46,843 bases of DNA from JABIBT01 sp964481835 (GTDB lineage: Archaea; Nanobdellota; Nanobdellia; SCGC-AAA011-G17; PNOQ01): assembly GCA_964481835.1 (NCBI GenBank), contig CAYZTT010000004.1:1-46843 (forward strand). The letters are read 5' to 3'. How positions within the stretch are numbered: the stretch's first letter is position 1; each line of letters begins with the position of its first letter. Below, one piece after another: positions 1 through 9,600 of the stretch. The notes beneath the pieces were generated by a model. That model made no database searches and was not told where the DNA came from. It worked only from the letters and a program-made list of their open reading frames with translations. Made by a program: the position numbers and the translations under genes.

Positions 1-500
1 TAGTCTTGTTAGTGTTATTCTACCTATTTCTTGCGAAAAGGAGAAAGAAGAAAAAGGAGAAGAAAGTTGTGGAGAAAACTCCCATGGACCCTCAAAGATT
101 GGTTGCTTCTACAATTAAGAAGCTACATTTACTTAAGTTGGAAGCTAAGAAGGGATATGGTGCGGGACTTATTGATAGGTACTCTGTACTTATTCGGCAT
201 TTCTTCACAAAGTATTATGCAGTTAGCTCGGGATTAACTTTCCAAGAGATTGAATCTTACCTTAAAAAGAAGAATGTGAAGGGAAGGGATAGGATAAATT
301 CTTTCTTGGAGAAAATTGCCAATATTCCCTATCATAAAGGTTTAATTCCTCACAAGGAGTTCGACCAAATTATTGATGAATCCATCAAGATTGTTGGGTT
401 ACATAGGGTGGCTAGGAAAGCGGTGAAAACTCCCCCCAAGACGAAAAAATTAAAACTAGTAGCTAGAAAGGGAAAGAAGAAGAAAAAATTTAAACAATAA
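1..500 (+). CDS. membrane protein, C-terminal part (gene starts before the window)
   Basis: The reading frame is already open at the left edge (frame from base 3), so the true start is probably upstream. What is visible is the end of a membrane helix (VLFYLFLA), a strongly basic stretch of Arg/Lys, then a soluble helical domain of about 110 residues and a second Lys-rich tail ending GKKKKKFKQ. It lies directly upstream of MoxR, DUF58 and VWA genes on the same strand. In bacterial Bat/MoxR operons the equivalent place is often taken by a DUF4129-like or BatD-like membrane protein, and the segment with RHFF and GLTFQEIESYL resembles DUF4129 tails. That assignment is inference from weak similarity and context. 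The basic tail would lie on the cytoplasmic side, next to the equally basic N-terminus of the neighbouring MoxR. Confidence 0.6.
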   Translation, partial: VLLVLFYLFLAKRRKKKKEKKVVEKTPMDPQRLVASTIKKLHLLKLEAKKGYGAGLIDRYSVLIRHFFTKYYAVSSGLTFQEIESYLKKKNVKGRDRINSFLEKIANIPYHKGLIPHKEFDQIIDESIKIVGLHRVARKAVKTPPKTKKLKLVARKGKKKKKFKQ

Positions 501-510
501 TTTTTTAAAG
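501..510 (+). promoter_or_regulatory. TATA-like box before the MoxR gene
   Basis: An A/T element, ttttttaaag, starts right after the stop codon of the upstream gene and 37-46 nt before the MoxR ATG. Transcription from here would give a short leader that includes the gaggttgat Shine-Dalgarno-like sequence just before position 547. It could also act as a terminator-like T-run for the preceding gene. Confidence 0.4.
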
Positions 511-546
511 AGTGATTTTAATAAGTTACTTAGTAGAGGTTGATAT

Positions 547-1701
547 ATGGTTTCAAAAAAGGTGACTAAGAAAAGGCCTAAAAGGTCTCCTAAAAGTAAG
601 ACTAAAAAGATTAAACCTGTAAAAACTTCTAGAGTCAAACATAGGAAGGCTAAACCTGTAAAAACTTCTAAAAGTAAGACTAAAAAGATTAAACCTGTAA
701 GTAAACGTTCTGAAAAGATTGACCCTAAGCTGATTAAAGAAATTCATAAATCTAATGTAAAAATTAATGAAATAAAAAAGGAAATAAGAAAGGTTGTTGT
801 TGGACAGGATAAGGCGATTAATGACCTTTTGGCTTGTTTGATTTCTGGAGGAAATGCTTTGCTGGAGGGTGTCCCGGGTATAGCTAAAACGTTGATAATT
901 AAGTCCCTTGCACAATCTGTTAGATGTACTTCTAAAAGAATACAATTTACTGCAGATCTACTCCCAACAGACATTACAGGATTTACGGCGTATAGTAGGC
1001 AAAAAGGGTTTTTTGTTGTGAAAGGGCCAATATTTGCAAACTTTGTATTGGCCGATGAAATAAACAGATCTCCTCCAAAAGTTCAATCTGCTTTGATTGA
1101 GGTAATGCAGGAGAAGCAGGTAACAATTGGTACTAAGACGTATCATCTGGACCACCCATTTATTATCTTTGCTACGGAAAATCCTTTGGAGAATAGGGGA
1201 GTGTATAAATTACCCGAAGCACAAGTAGATAGATTCTTGTTTAAAATTATGTTGAGTTACCCTAGTATTGAAGAGGAAGAATTGATTATGGATTCTAATG
1301 TTACTCTAAAAAAGTTTGAGGATTATAAGATAAAACCAGTTGCTAGTCCCAATGAGATATTGCGCATGCAGGAATTGGTTAAGCAAATTTATGTTAGCCC
1401 TAAAATAAAGAACTACATTGCTAAAATAGTTGCTCAAACTAGGCCTGCAAAGGGGAATGATCTAAAATCTGCAAAACATATTGAGTGGGGTGCAAGCCCA
1501 AGGGCATCCATAAACTTGTATGTTGCAGCAAGGGCAAACGCATTGTTGGCTAATCGAGCATTTGTCATTCCCCAAGATGTGAAGGACATTGCCTATAGTG
1601 TGTTAAGGCATAGGATTATCCTTAATTATCAGGGCCAGATTAGCGGAGTTAGTACCGAAAATATAATATCAGACATTCTGAATAAAGTTAAGGTTCCTTA
1701 A
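547..1701 (+). CDS. moxR: MoxR-family AAA+ ATPase with Lys-rich N-terminal extension
   Basis: A 384-residue MoxR ATPase, a chaperone-like AAA+ family that usually works with VWA-domain proteins at the membrane. Walker A is GVPGIAKT (residues 108-115), Walker B is FVLADE (166-171), sensor-1 lies in FATENP (209-214), and the arginine-finger segment EAQVDRF is at 224-230. All are typical of MoxR. Residues 1-58 are unusual: a very basic extension rich in Lys, Pro and Thr, built from a DNA repeat. The ATG at 547 follows a gaggttgat Shine-Dalgarno-like site. The gene is followed after 2 nt by DUF58 and then a BatA-like gene, the classic MoxR-DUF58-VWA order. The partner clients are unknown, but the large surface proteins just downstream are candidates (inference). 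Confidence 0.93.
   Translation: MVSKKVTKKRPKRSPKSKTKKIKPVKTSRVKHRKAKPVKTSKSKTKKIKPVSKRSEKIDPKLIKEIHKSNVKINEIKKEIRKVVVGQDKAINDLLACLISGGNALLEGVPGIAKTLIIKSLAQSVRCTSKRIQFTADLLPTDITGFTAYSRQKGFFVVKGPIFANFVLADEINRSPPKVQSALIEVMQEKQVTIGTKTYHLDHPFIIFATENPLENRGVYKLPEAQVDRFLFKIMLSYPSIEEEELIMDSNVTLKKFEDYKIKPVASPNEILRMQELVKQIYVSPKIKNYIAKIVAQTRPAKGNDLKSAKHIEWGASPRASINLYVAARANALLANRAFVIPQDVKDIAYSVLRHRIILNYQGQISGVSTENIISDILNKVKVP
592..699 (+). repeat. 78-nt-period coding repeat in the MoxR N-terminus
   Basis: A 30-nt sequence beginning aaaagtaagactaaaaagat occurs identically at 592-621 and 670-699. A shorter shared piece, aaacctgtaaaaacttcta, occurs at 613-631 and 652-670. They encode the basic motif KSKTKKIKPV and the linker KPVKTS. 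The identity at DNA level suggests a recent internal duplication. Confidence 0.8.
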
Positions 1702-1703
1702 AA

Positions 1704-2627
1704 ATGGGAAGATTTCCTATAGAGATAGTTGGTTTGGGCAAGCAAGTTGATATTTTGAGTAGGCATGCCGATAGTGGAGAAGAATCTGTTGGTATCGGAG
1801 AAGGGTACCTGAGTCTTTTTGGGGTTCTGAAAGGAGCAGGGCTAGAGTTCAGAGGGTACAGGGAATATTCCCCGAGTGATGACTCTCGGAACATTGATTG
1901 GAAAGCTAGTATGCGATCTGATAAACTATTGGTGAAAGAATATTATCAAGAAAAAGGAATTGATGTAGTTTTTTTATATGACGTTAGTGAAAGTATGTTG
2001 TTTGGCTCTCAAAAAAAGATAAAGGCGCATTACGGTGCGGAATTTATTTTGGCTCTTGCCGGGACCGCTATTGAGTCAAATTATAACGTGGGGTTGGTTT
2101 GTTTTTCGGATAAAATTAAGAAATCGTTTTTACCTGAATCGGGAGAAACACAAATCCCTGTCTTTTTGAATGTGTTGGGAGATCATGCTACATATGGGGG
2201 AAATTTTGGATTGCATAGTGCCCTAGAGTTTATCAATGCAATCTATAATCCTGGATCTATTATAGTATTAGTTTCAGATTTTTTAGGAGATAAGTTTGAA
2301 CTAGGGAAATATAGAAATAAATTTAAGCAAATAACTCAAAGATTTGATTTAATCTCAGTAGTTTTGAGGGATCCTCGAGATGAGATAATGCCCTCCCAGG
2401 ATATGGATATAGTGGTCTCTAATCCTTACGATGACAATAAGCAGGTATCTTTTAATGTGGGTAAGGTGCGGAGGAGATACGAGGCATATACGAAGAAACA
2501 GAAAGGAGATTTGAAGAAATTCCTTAAAGATGTGAATTCGGAAGTTCTTGAACTATATACAAATGAATCTTTTGTGGACAGAACGTTAATGTTTTTTAGA
2601 AAGAGGGGTGGTGCTGCATTGAGATAA
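1704..2627 (+). CDS. DUF58 / VWA-type protein (MoxR partner)
   Basis: A 307-residue protein with the DUF58 signature FRGYREYSPSDD followed by RNIDWKASM (about residues 49-70), leading into a von Willebrand A-like fold with the metal-site motif DVSES (93-97). DUF58 proteins form a functional unit with MoxR ATPases; the family's biochemical role is poorly defined. There is no obvious membrane helix, so it is probably cytosolic. The start ATG comes 2 nt after the MoxR stop, and the end overlaps the start of the next gene, implying one transcript and translational coupling. The C-terminal part (ETQIPVFLNVLGDH onward) continues the VWA fold. Confidence 0.9.
   Translation: MGRFPIEIVGLGKQVDILSRHADSGEESVGIGEGYLSLFGVLKGAGLEFRGYREYSPSDDSRNIDWKASMRSDKLLVKEYYQEKGIDVVFLYDVSESMLFGSQKKIKAHYGAEFILALAGTAIESNYNVGLVCFSDKIKKSFLPESGETQIPVFLNVLGDHATYGGNFGLHSALEFINAIYNPGSIIVLVSDFLGDKFELGKYRNKFKQITQRFDLISVVLRDPRDEIMPSQDMDIVVSNPYDDNKQVSFNVGKVRRRYEAYTKKQKGDLKKFLKDVNSEVLELYTNESFVDRTLMFFRKRGGAALR
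2603..2611 (+). promoter_or_regulatory. Shine-Dalgarno-like site supporting a non-ATG start at 2618
   Basis: The purine-rich sequence gaggggtgg ends 6 nt before an ATT codon at 2618. It decides between an ATT start (2618), an ATA start (2624) and an unlikely internal TTG (2654) for the BatA-like gene. The spacing favours ATT. Confidence 0.45.
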
Positions 2628-3559
2628 TATTTAATCACCCGCAATATCTCTGGTTGTTGGTAGGAATATTTGCATTAATAATTTCTTATAATATTAGCTT
2701 TGGGTGGAATAAGAAAAAATCTGTTAAATTTGCTAATTTTGATGCGATATCCAAAGTTACTAGACAGACACTATTCCCTAGAAGAACCTTGCCTTTGTTG
2801 ATTAGGGGGCTGGTTTTGGTGTTTATTATCTTGGGGATTTCTGGATTTGGGATTTGGTATAATGGCATAGTTAGCGATACAGACTATATCTTGGCTATTG
2901 ATTCCTCTGGGAGTATGCTTGCAGATGATTTTGAGCCCACTAGATTGGAGGCGGCAAAGAGTGCTGCGATTGACTTTGTTGATGGGTTGGGTGCGGAGAT
3001 TAATTTAGGAGTAATATCGTTTACAGGAACTGCGGTTTTGGATCAGCCCCTTACTACGGATAAACAGCTTGTTAAGGGGGCCATTAGTGAGATTGGTGGA
3101 GTTTATGCTGCTGGTACCTCAATTGGAGATGCGCTTACTCTTGCGTCAAGTATATTTGGGACTAGTGAGCTCATGGGGAAATCAAGGGCGGTAATTTTGT
3201 TGACTGATGGCCAAACTAATGTAGGGTTGCCATTAGATGATGCAGTAACTTATGCAGAAGAGCAGGGAGTCGTAGTACATGTCTTGGGCATAGGTACCGA
3301 AGAAGGTGGAACCTTCGTTGATGATTTGGCTATTAGTACAATTGATTATGAGACTTTAGAAGTTTTAGCAGAGGATACAGGGGGAAAATTTTATTTGATA
3401 GGAAATGAGGAAGAAATGAAGATGGCATATGATGAGATATCGAATTCTAGTGAAGGCCGGGTGTTTGTTGATGCAGGCAGATACTTACTCTTAATTGCAT
3501 GCATTTTCTTGTTAGTAGAGTGGATTTTAGCGAATACAAGATATAAAACGATAATTTAA
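2618..3559 (+). CDS. BatA/BatB-like membrane VWA protein, apparent ATT start
   Basis: A membrane-anchored von Willebrand factor A protein. The VWA metal-site motif is DSSGS (about residues 95-99), with the later threonine and aspartate positions in AAGTSIGDA and LLTDGQT. Helices lie at the N-terminus, at about 58-80 (LPLLIRGLVLVFIILGISG) and at the C-terminus. The typical BatA beginning FNHPQYLWLLVGI is encoded upstream of the first conventional start (TTG 2654), but no ATG, GTG or TTG precedes it before the in-frame TAG at 2597. The best start is ATT 2618, with ATA 2624 as alternative, giving about 313 residues and a 10-nt overlap with DUF58. With MoxR and DUF58 it would form a membrane complex exposing VWA domains. 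Its molecular client is unknown. Confidence 0.88.
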   Translation: MEIIFNHPQYLWLLVGIFALIISYNISFGWNKKKSVKFANFDAISKVTRQTLFPRRTLPLLIRGLVLVFIILGISGFGIWYNGIVSDTDYILAIDSSGSMLADDFEPTRLEAAKSAAIDFVDGLGAEINLGVISFTGTAVLDQPLTTDKQLVKGAISEIGGVYAAGTSIGDALTLASSIFGTSELMGKSRAVILLTDGQTNVGLPLDDAVTYAEEQGVVVHVLGIGTEEGGTFVDDLAISTIDYETLEVLAEDTGGKFYLIGNEEEMKMAYDEISNSSEGRVFVDAGRYLLLIACIFLLVEWILANTRYKTII

Positions 3560-3560
3560 A
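3551..3560 (+). promoter_or_regulatory. TATA-like box for the surface-protein block
   Basis: ataatttaaa overlaps the stop codon of the VWA gene and lies 38-47 nt upstream of the ATG at 3598. A short leader would then contain the Shine-Dalgarno-like aggtgat at 3588-3594. Confidence 0.4.
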
Positions 3561-3597
3561 ATACTCTTGAGTGTAATCTTTGAATATAGGTGATATT

Positions 3598-3966
3598 ATG
3601 CTTTTATGTAAACGGGGGAAGATAGGCCAACTATTACTTTTTGGGGCAATTTTAGTAGTTGCTTTTGTTTTTTTGTCCTTTCTTAGAGTGTATACTGGGG
3701 CAGTTATCTATGAACCCCTCCAATATAATTTAGATGAAATCCCCGAAATACTTGAGATCGAAAAAGGAGAGGAGTTTATCTTAGATGTTGATGCTCCGGA
3801 GGGTTACATATTTTCTGATGATTCGGACTTGTTTGATATAGATCCTTCTAGTGGAGAGATAAATTTTATCCCTGAGGAAGAAGGGGAATATTATTTTGTG
3901 GTTGTAGCTTTGAATAGTGTTGACGATTTTCAATATAAACTAGTTAAATTGAAGGTGATAGCGTGA
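3598..3966 (+). CDS. small membrane-anchored protein with one cadherin-like repeat
   Basis: A 122-residue protein: a short basic start with KRGKIGQ, one membrane helix (LLLFGAILVVAFVFLSFL), then an extracellular domain of about 85 residues. ATG 3598 is preferred over the in-frame TTG at 3580 because the aggtgat site sits just before it. The outer domain contains FSDDSDLFDIDPSSGEINF, which matches the repeat unit found about four times in the neighbouring 868-residue protein. It therefore looks like a single-repeat companion of that protein. The 1-nt TGATG junction with the next gene indicates coupling. The KRGKIGQ N-terminus also resembles the K-[KR]-G-Q proteins at 38856-46354. Function unknown. 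Confidence 0.75.
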   Translation: MLLCKRGKIGQLLLFGAILVVAFVFLSFLRVYTGAVIYEPLQYNLDEIPEILEIEKGEEFILDVDAPEGYIFSDDSDLFDIDPSSGEINFIPEEEGEYYFVVVALNSVDDFQYKLVKLKVIA

Positions 3967-6572
3967 TGAGAAAAATACTATTCTTTGCTATTTTTTTATT
4001 TTTTGTAGGGATGGTTTATGCAGCCCCACCAGTTTTAGATGAAATTCCCGGGCCCCAAAATTTGACAGAAGCTTCCTTGTATCAGTATGATGTTAATGCT
4101 ACCGGGGGGGAAGGGGCACTGGTCTACTCAGATGATAGTCCCTATTTCACTATTGATAGTGCCACCGGATTGATTGCATTTACTCCTACCAATGAGATGA
4201 TTGGGGATTTTATTGCAGTAATAATTGTTCGGGATGAAAATTTTAGTGTTGATGCCCAGGCTGTAAATTTTAGTGTAAATGGACTTGCTTATTTTACTGA
4301 TTTGGAGGATGGGAACGTTACAGTGGATGGGCAATTTTATTATGATGTTAATGCTACTGATCCTGAAGATGGAACAAATGTGAATTATGTTGATGATAGT
4401 AGTCTGTTTGTTATCAACTCTACCACGGGGATAATTAATTTTACTACCTCTGATGCAGATATTAATGAGCATACAATCACAATCACAATCAATGACAGTT
4501 GGAATGCCCAGAACTCGAGCACTTTTACACTCTCTATTAATGATTGGCCGAATATCACTGCAATTCCAAATAGTACCTCCACGGAAGACCTTAATTTTGA
4601 GCTAAATATATCTGATTATACCAACAACACTGTTGGAACTTTAAACTTTACAGATGATAGCGATTTTTTTGTTATAAATTCCACCACTGGCTTGATTAAC
4701 TTCACTCCAAATGGCTCCATGGTTGGAAATAATTATTTAATTACGATTACTGCAGAAGATAATTATGGATTATCTGGTGCTGGGACGTTTTACTTTAATG
4801 TCACCGATACAAATGATCCCCCTGTCTTTCCGGAGATTGATAATCAAACTGGGAAAATTGGAGTTCAATTTATTTTGGATATCAATGCTACAGATGAAGA
4901 GGGGAATGAGATTTCTTATTATGATAATGCTACCTTCTTTGATATTAATTTGACTACGGGCCTAATTAACTTTTCAGTGAATACCAGTATGACTGGAATT
5001 CATATAATTAATATTAGTATAAATGACACACTGGGAGGAAATTATTCAGATACATTTGTGTTGAATCTTACAAATAATACGGAGCCTAGCTTTGGAAGGA
5101 ATTTTACTGCCTCTATAAATCCTGAGATTGATGCTTATGTAGATTCTAATTTCGGAGATACTAATTATGGGGGGAGTTCATATTTGTGGCTTTCTGATGC
5201 TTCGGGGGCAATAAAGAGAAGTTATCTAAATTTTAGTTTGGATGATATTGCTAGCCATGCCCTTATACTCTATTCTTCTTTGAATCTGACACTGGAAACT
5301 AATTTGAGTGGAACTAATTTAACTTTGTTTTTAGTTAACCAGACATGGGATAATGGCAACATTACCTATAATAATCAACCGACTATTGCCCCTGCAGAAT
5401 CGTCAAATTTTAGCTCAGTCGGGAATCAAAGGGAGGATAGTTTTGATGTTACGGATTTAACTCGAGGATGGTTCAATAGTACATTGAATAATAGTGGAGT
5501 TTCTGTTAGATTTGAAGAAGAATCTGGAAATACAGGGAATATAAAATATTATTCTAAGGATAGTAGCAATAATACTAAGTGGCCACTCCTATATGTAATA
5601 TATAATAAAACACTTGCCAATAAAACTATTATTGCAGGGAATAATGAAACAAATTATTTAGATTTAGATGATTATTTCTATGATCCAGACTCCTTGGATA
5701 CGTTAACTTATGAGATTGGAGATCCAAGCAATTGCAATATTTCCATAGATTCAGATAACAATATATCGATTGTTACTGCCTTAGAAACTGCCGCATCATC
5801 TGAGCTAGTAAGGGTAAATGCTACTGATGGGTTTAATTATTCTTATAGTAATTGGTTTACCATAGAGATAGTTGCGGCCTCCCAAGATACCCATACTGTT
5901 ATTTCGTCTGGGAGCGGAGGAGGAGGAGGGGGATCTAAGAATGCGGCATTATCAATTGCTTTGGATGCATCTAGACAATCTATAACTAAGGGAGAGGTGT
6001 TACAGCTAGCCTTAGAAATAGAGAATATTGGGCAGGTCAGAATTAATGCCATTGATTTGGATCTATCTTCAGACAGATCCGGACTGGGTATGACTCTCTC
6101 TTTAGATGAAATAGAGTCTCTTGAAACTGATGAGAAAGTTGATATGACTATGGTTTTGGATTCTCGGCATGCGGGGGAGGGAAGTTATATCATAACCTTG
6201 TCTGCCGTGTCTGATGACCCCACGGTGAATGATAGCTCCATTTTTGTTCTTGATATTGAGGGAGAGGGAGATGCAATACAAAAAGAGATTGTGTTTGCCC
6301 AAGATTTATTTAGGAATAATCCTGAATGCTTGGAGCTGAAGGAACTAATAGATAATGCCCAGGACTCTCTTGATGCTGGAAACTATAACGAGGCCAAGAG
6401 TAATATTGCGATTGCCATTGAGAGCTGTAGGCAGCTGATCAAAACACAACAGTTATCTAAGGTTAAAGTGGATAAGTTATCATTTGGAACTATTATGGTC
6501 ATGCTTACATTATTAACAGTTTTAATTCTTGGTGGGTATATAGTTTACCGAAAAGTAAAATATAAAGATTAA
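3966..6572 (+). CDS. secreted, membrane-anchored surface protein with cadherin-like repeats and a DNRLRE domain
   Basis: An 868-residue cell-surface protein. ATG 3966 is chosen over GTG 3963 because aaggtgat (3952-3959) has the right spacing. Order: signal peptide ending near VYA; about four Ig/cadherin-like repeats sharing the pattern DDS..F.I...TG.I.FTP; a DNRLRE-type beta-sandwich (about 380-545, DAYVDSNFGDTNYGG and SYLNFSLDDI), a fold known from archaeal and bacterial surface proteins; a glycine-rich linker (GGGGGG near 650); a CARDB-like domain (LQLALEIENIGQV); a short helical stretch with two cysteines; and a C-terminal membrane helix followed by Lys. There are many N-x-S/T sequons, suggesting glycosylation. 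Likely adhesion or envelope structure; the specific ligand is unknown. Confidence 0.88.
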   Translation: MRKILFFAIFLFFVGMVYAAPPVLDEIPGPQNLTEASLYQYDVNATGGEGALVYSDDSPYFTIDSATGLIAFTPTNEMIGDFIAVIIVRDENFSVDAQAVNFSVNGLAYFTDLEDGNVTVDGQFYYDVNATDPEDGTNVNYVDDSSLFVINSTTGIINFTTSDADINEHTITITINDSWNAQNSSTFTLSINDWPNITAIPNSTSTEDLNFELNISDYTNNTVGTLNFTDDSDFFVINSTTGLINFTPNGSMVGNNYLITITAEDNYGLSGAGTFYFNVTDTNDPPVFPEIDNQTGKIGVQFILDINATDEEGNEISYYDNATFFDINLTTGLINFSVNTSMTGIHIINISINDTLGGNYSDTFVLNLTNNTEPSFGRNFTASINPEIDAYVDSNFGDTNYGGSSYLWLSDASGAIKRSYLNFSLDDIASHALILYSSLNLTLETNLSGTNLTLFLVNQTWDNGNITYNNQPTIAPAESSNFSSVGNQREDSFDVTDLTRGWFNSTLNNSGVSVRFEEESGNTGNIKYYSKDSSNNTKWPLLYVIYNKTLANKTIIAGNNETNYLDLDDYFYDPDSLDTLTYEIGDPSNCNISIDSDNNISIVTALETAASSELVRVNATDGFNYSYSNWFTIEIVAASQDTHTVISSGSGGGGGGSKNAALSIALDASRQSITKGEVLQLALEIENIGQVRINAIDLDLSSDRSGLGMTLSLDEIESLETDEKVDMTMVLDSRHAGEGSYIITLSAVSDDPTVNDSSIFVLDIEGEGDAIQKEIVFAQDLFRNNPECLELKELIDNAQDSLDAGNYNEAKSNIAIAIESCRQLIKTQQLSKVKVDKLSFGTIMVMLTLLTVLILGGYIVYRKVKYKD

Positions 6573-6597
6573 TTGTAGGTAAACTGGTGTAGAAAGG

Positions 6598-6607
6598 TTT
6601 TTATATA
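6598..6607 (+). promoter_or_regulatory. TATA box for the 2058-aa surface protein
   Basis: tttttatata lies 42-51 nt upstream of the TTG start at 6649. The expected leader of about 20-25 nt would include the gagggg element at 6636-6641. Confidence 0.6.
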
Positions 6608-6648
6608 ATATTTCTACTTATTTTTAATGAAAAAAGAGGGGTTTCAGT

Positions 6649-9600
6649 TTGGTCTATAAGAAGTACATAAAGAGGGATGGAAAGATCTTTGGTCCATATT
6701 ATTTTAAGAGTGTTAGAGACAAGAATGGCAAGGTGAAGAGTGTTTATTTAGGCACTGAGAATCCCACTAAACGTAGTTTACCTACATTAAGTTTGGCAGT
6801 TTTATTAGTTCTGTTTCTTGTTTTAGGGACCTTTGGGTTTTTTGCATACCAGGGATTCCAGATTGCAGAGGTTGTTGAAAGCTTGGAAGAGGAAAGAGTA
6901 GAAGAAATAGATATAGTTGAAGAAGATTTGGAAGGAAAGCTTGGCGAAGAAGTTGAAATTGAGGAAATCCTTGAAGAAGAGCCAGATATTGTGATAGAAA
7001 ATGAAAGTAGCGAATTAGAAATAGAAATTAATGAAAGTTTGGTGGTTAATGAAACTGAAATTAATGAATCTGAAACATTAGAAGAAAATTCTAGCTACGT
7101 GGTTGAAAACGATTCTGAAGAAATTTCTATTGAAGATAATATCTCGGTGGAAGGAAATTCTAACCAAGAAAATGAAACAATTGAGGATGTTATTGAAGAA
7201 CCTATGTTTGAAGAAGACATTCAATCTGATATTAGTTTGAGAAACCTAGGAGTTGTTATTAATCAACCAGTTATCTGGGAGAAGAATTTAAGGTTAAGCG
7301 AAACTTTAGAGGATTATTCTGTTCATGTCCCTACGGGGGCGTTTGATGTAGAAGTATATGAAATAGTTGAAAATGAGGAGATATTGATTTTTGAAGAAAT
7401 TAGGGAAGATATGAATTTAATCACAGGAAATGTTGTTTTTGATTTTTTTGAAGGATTGTTTGGGTTTACAGGAAATGTTGTTTTAGAAAAAGAAACAGTT
7501 ACCTTAAAAAAAGCCCCTAAGGAGTTTTTGATTAGGTATTCTACTGAGGGTCCCAGGGCCAATGAGAGTATAATTGATGCATCTCGTAAAAAGATGGTTG
7601 TTGAGGGTGAAGAATTTGAAGATGTCTTGGTGTATAGTTATTTGGATAATGTTCCTGTTGGGAGTGCCAAGATCTATCATGCGGGTGAAGAGATTGAAGT
7701 TGTTGAGAAAGATTTAGATGAAGATGGGCTTATAGATTATATTGAATGGAAACTTTTGAAACTAAATGGGAAAGATGAATTTGAGATTAGCATTATTGTC
7801 TTGAATGTTCAAAGTTATCCTGCTGTTGGGGGGAATTGGACTGTTGAATTTAATACTACGGGAACTGCGGATTTGAAGATTCGTCCAATTAATGGGACTA
7901 CTTGGAGTTTGGATAATGAATCTGGAGTGGATATGCAATTTTTAGATCTGAGATGCGGAGAAAAAAGCCTAGATTATTTGTGGGTTAACGATTCGGTTTT
8001 AGTTGAAAATTATTCTTGCGAGGATATTGGATATGAGATTAGTATGATTTTTACGGATGATAAGCATTATCTGGAATTTGATTTTGGGGGGCAAAAGGCA
8101 TATGCAAAGAATGATGTTTTATCTTGCGGAGATGTGATTTCTTCTAGTGGGACTGTTGTTTTGGAGAATGATTTGATTGGATGTACTGGGACGGGGGTAG
8201 AGATTAATGCAGATCATGTAGACTTTAATTGTGATGGTCATACAATCGCCGGGAATGGAGATACTGGAAACTATGCAGTCTATATTAACTATGAGGATAA
8301 TGTAACAGTTAGAAATTGTCTTCTTAGAAATTTTTCTGATGGCGTAATTATCACGGGAGATGATACAGAAGTGATTAACAATACCATCATGAACATTTTT
8401 GATACTGGGGTTTATGCGTATGATGGGGATAATATGAATATCACAAATAACACAATTAAAGACTATCAATCAGGGGGATCTGCTAGAGGTGTCTATAGAA
8501 AATATTTTGATAATTCAGAAATTTCGAATAATATATTTACTAATTTAACTGATGGCTCATCTGGGGTTGGAATACACTTGGATAGGACAGAAGCTACTTG
8601 TTCTGGGAATAATATCTTTGGGAATGTTATGACTGGGGCGAGATGGGGATTTTTTGTCTCGGAATGTTCGGATATGGATATTTATAATAATACGGCCTAT
8701 GACAATGGTGAAAATGGGATATATATTTATGGGAATAACACAAGGCTGACTGTAAGAGATAACATTATCTACACCACAGCCGGGTCTCAGAATACAGGCA
8801 TTTTTATTACCAATACCACCGTTGTCGGGGATGAACCCACGAATAATTCTATAAGGAATAATATTATTTATGACCATACTGCAACCGCAGGGATATACTT
8901 GCGGGGAGGATTGGCAAACGATAACAATATAACAAATAATACCATCTATGAGAACCTGTATGGGATCTACCTCCGTGATACGTCTAAAAATCTGATTGAG
9001 GGAAATGAAATCTACGACAATCTGGATCGGGGGATTCTTCTTAACTATGATTCGGAGAACAACACAATATTGAATAATAGTTTCTATAACACTAATGGAG
9101 CAAGTCCTGAAATGCTGTATGGGATAAGGCTAGAGGGGACCTATAGGAATGAGATTAAATATAATACCTTCAAAAATTTTACTACTTCTAGCACTATGGG
9201 AATTAGGATGGCGAACGATGATTGCGATTATAATGTAATTGAGAATAATAGCTTTATTCAGAATTATTACCCCATCTGGAATCAAGGGGGAGATTATAAT
9301 AATATAAGTTATAATAATTTTTCTTCCGATATAACTGGCTCTAGGGGGCCTACGACTGATGGGAGTGATGGGGCCAAAGAGAATAGATTTGTCAACAATA
9401 AATTTACAACCACTACCGAATCCGGGAGCACCTATGGGTATTATTTAAGGTACTGCCATAATTGCACACTTTTGGATCACAATATCCCGGATACCCATGA
9501 TTATTCGGCATACATTCGGAATACAGAGGGGGTCAATGTTACAAATTTTACTGCTAATGATGCTGCATTTTATAATCTCTATTTAAATGGGGCCAATGGG

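Noticed and set aside
5910..5945. Poly-G/GGA run as a frameshift hot spot or microsatellite
   Set aside because: It encodes an in-frame glycine linker and both sides stay in one frame.
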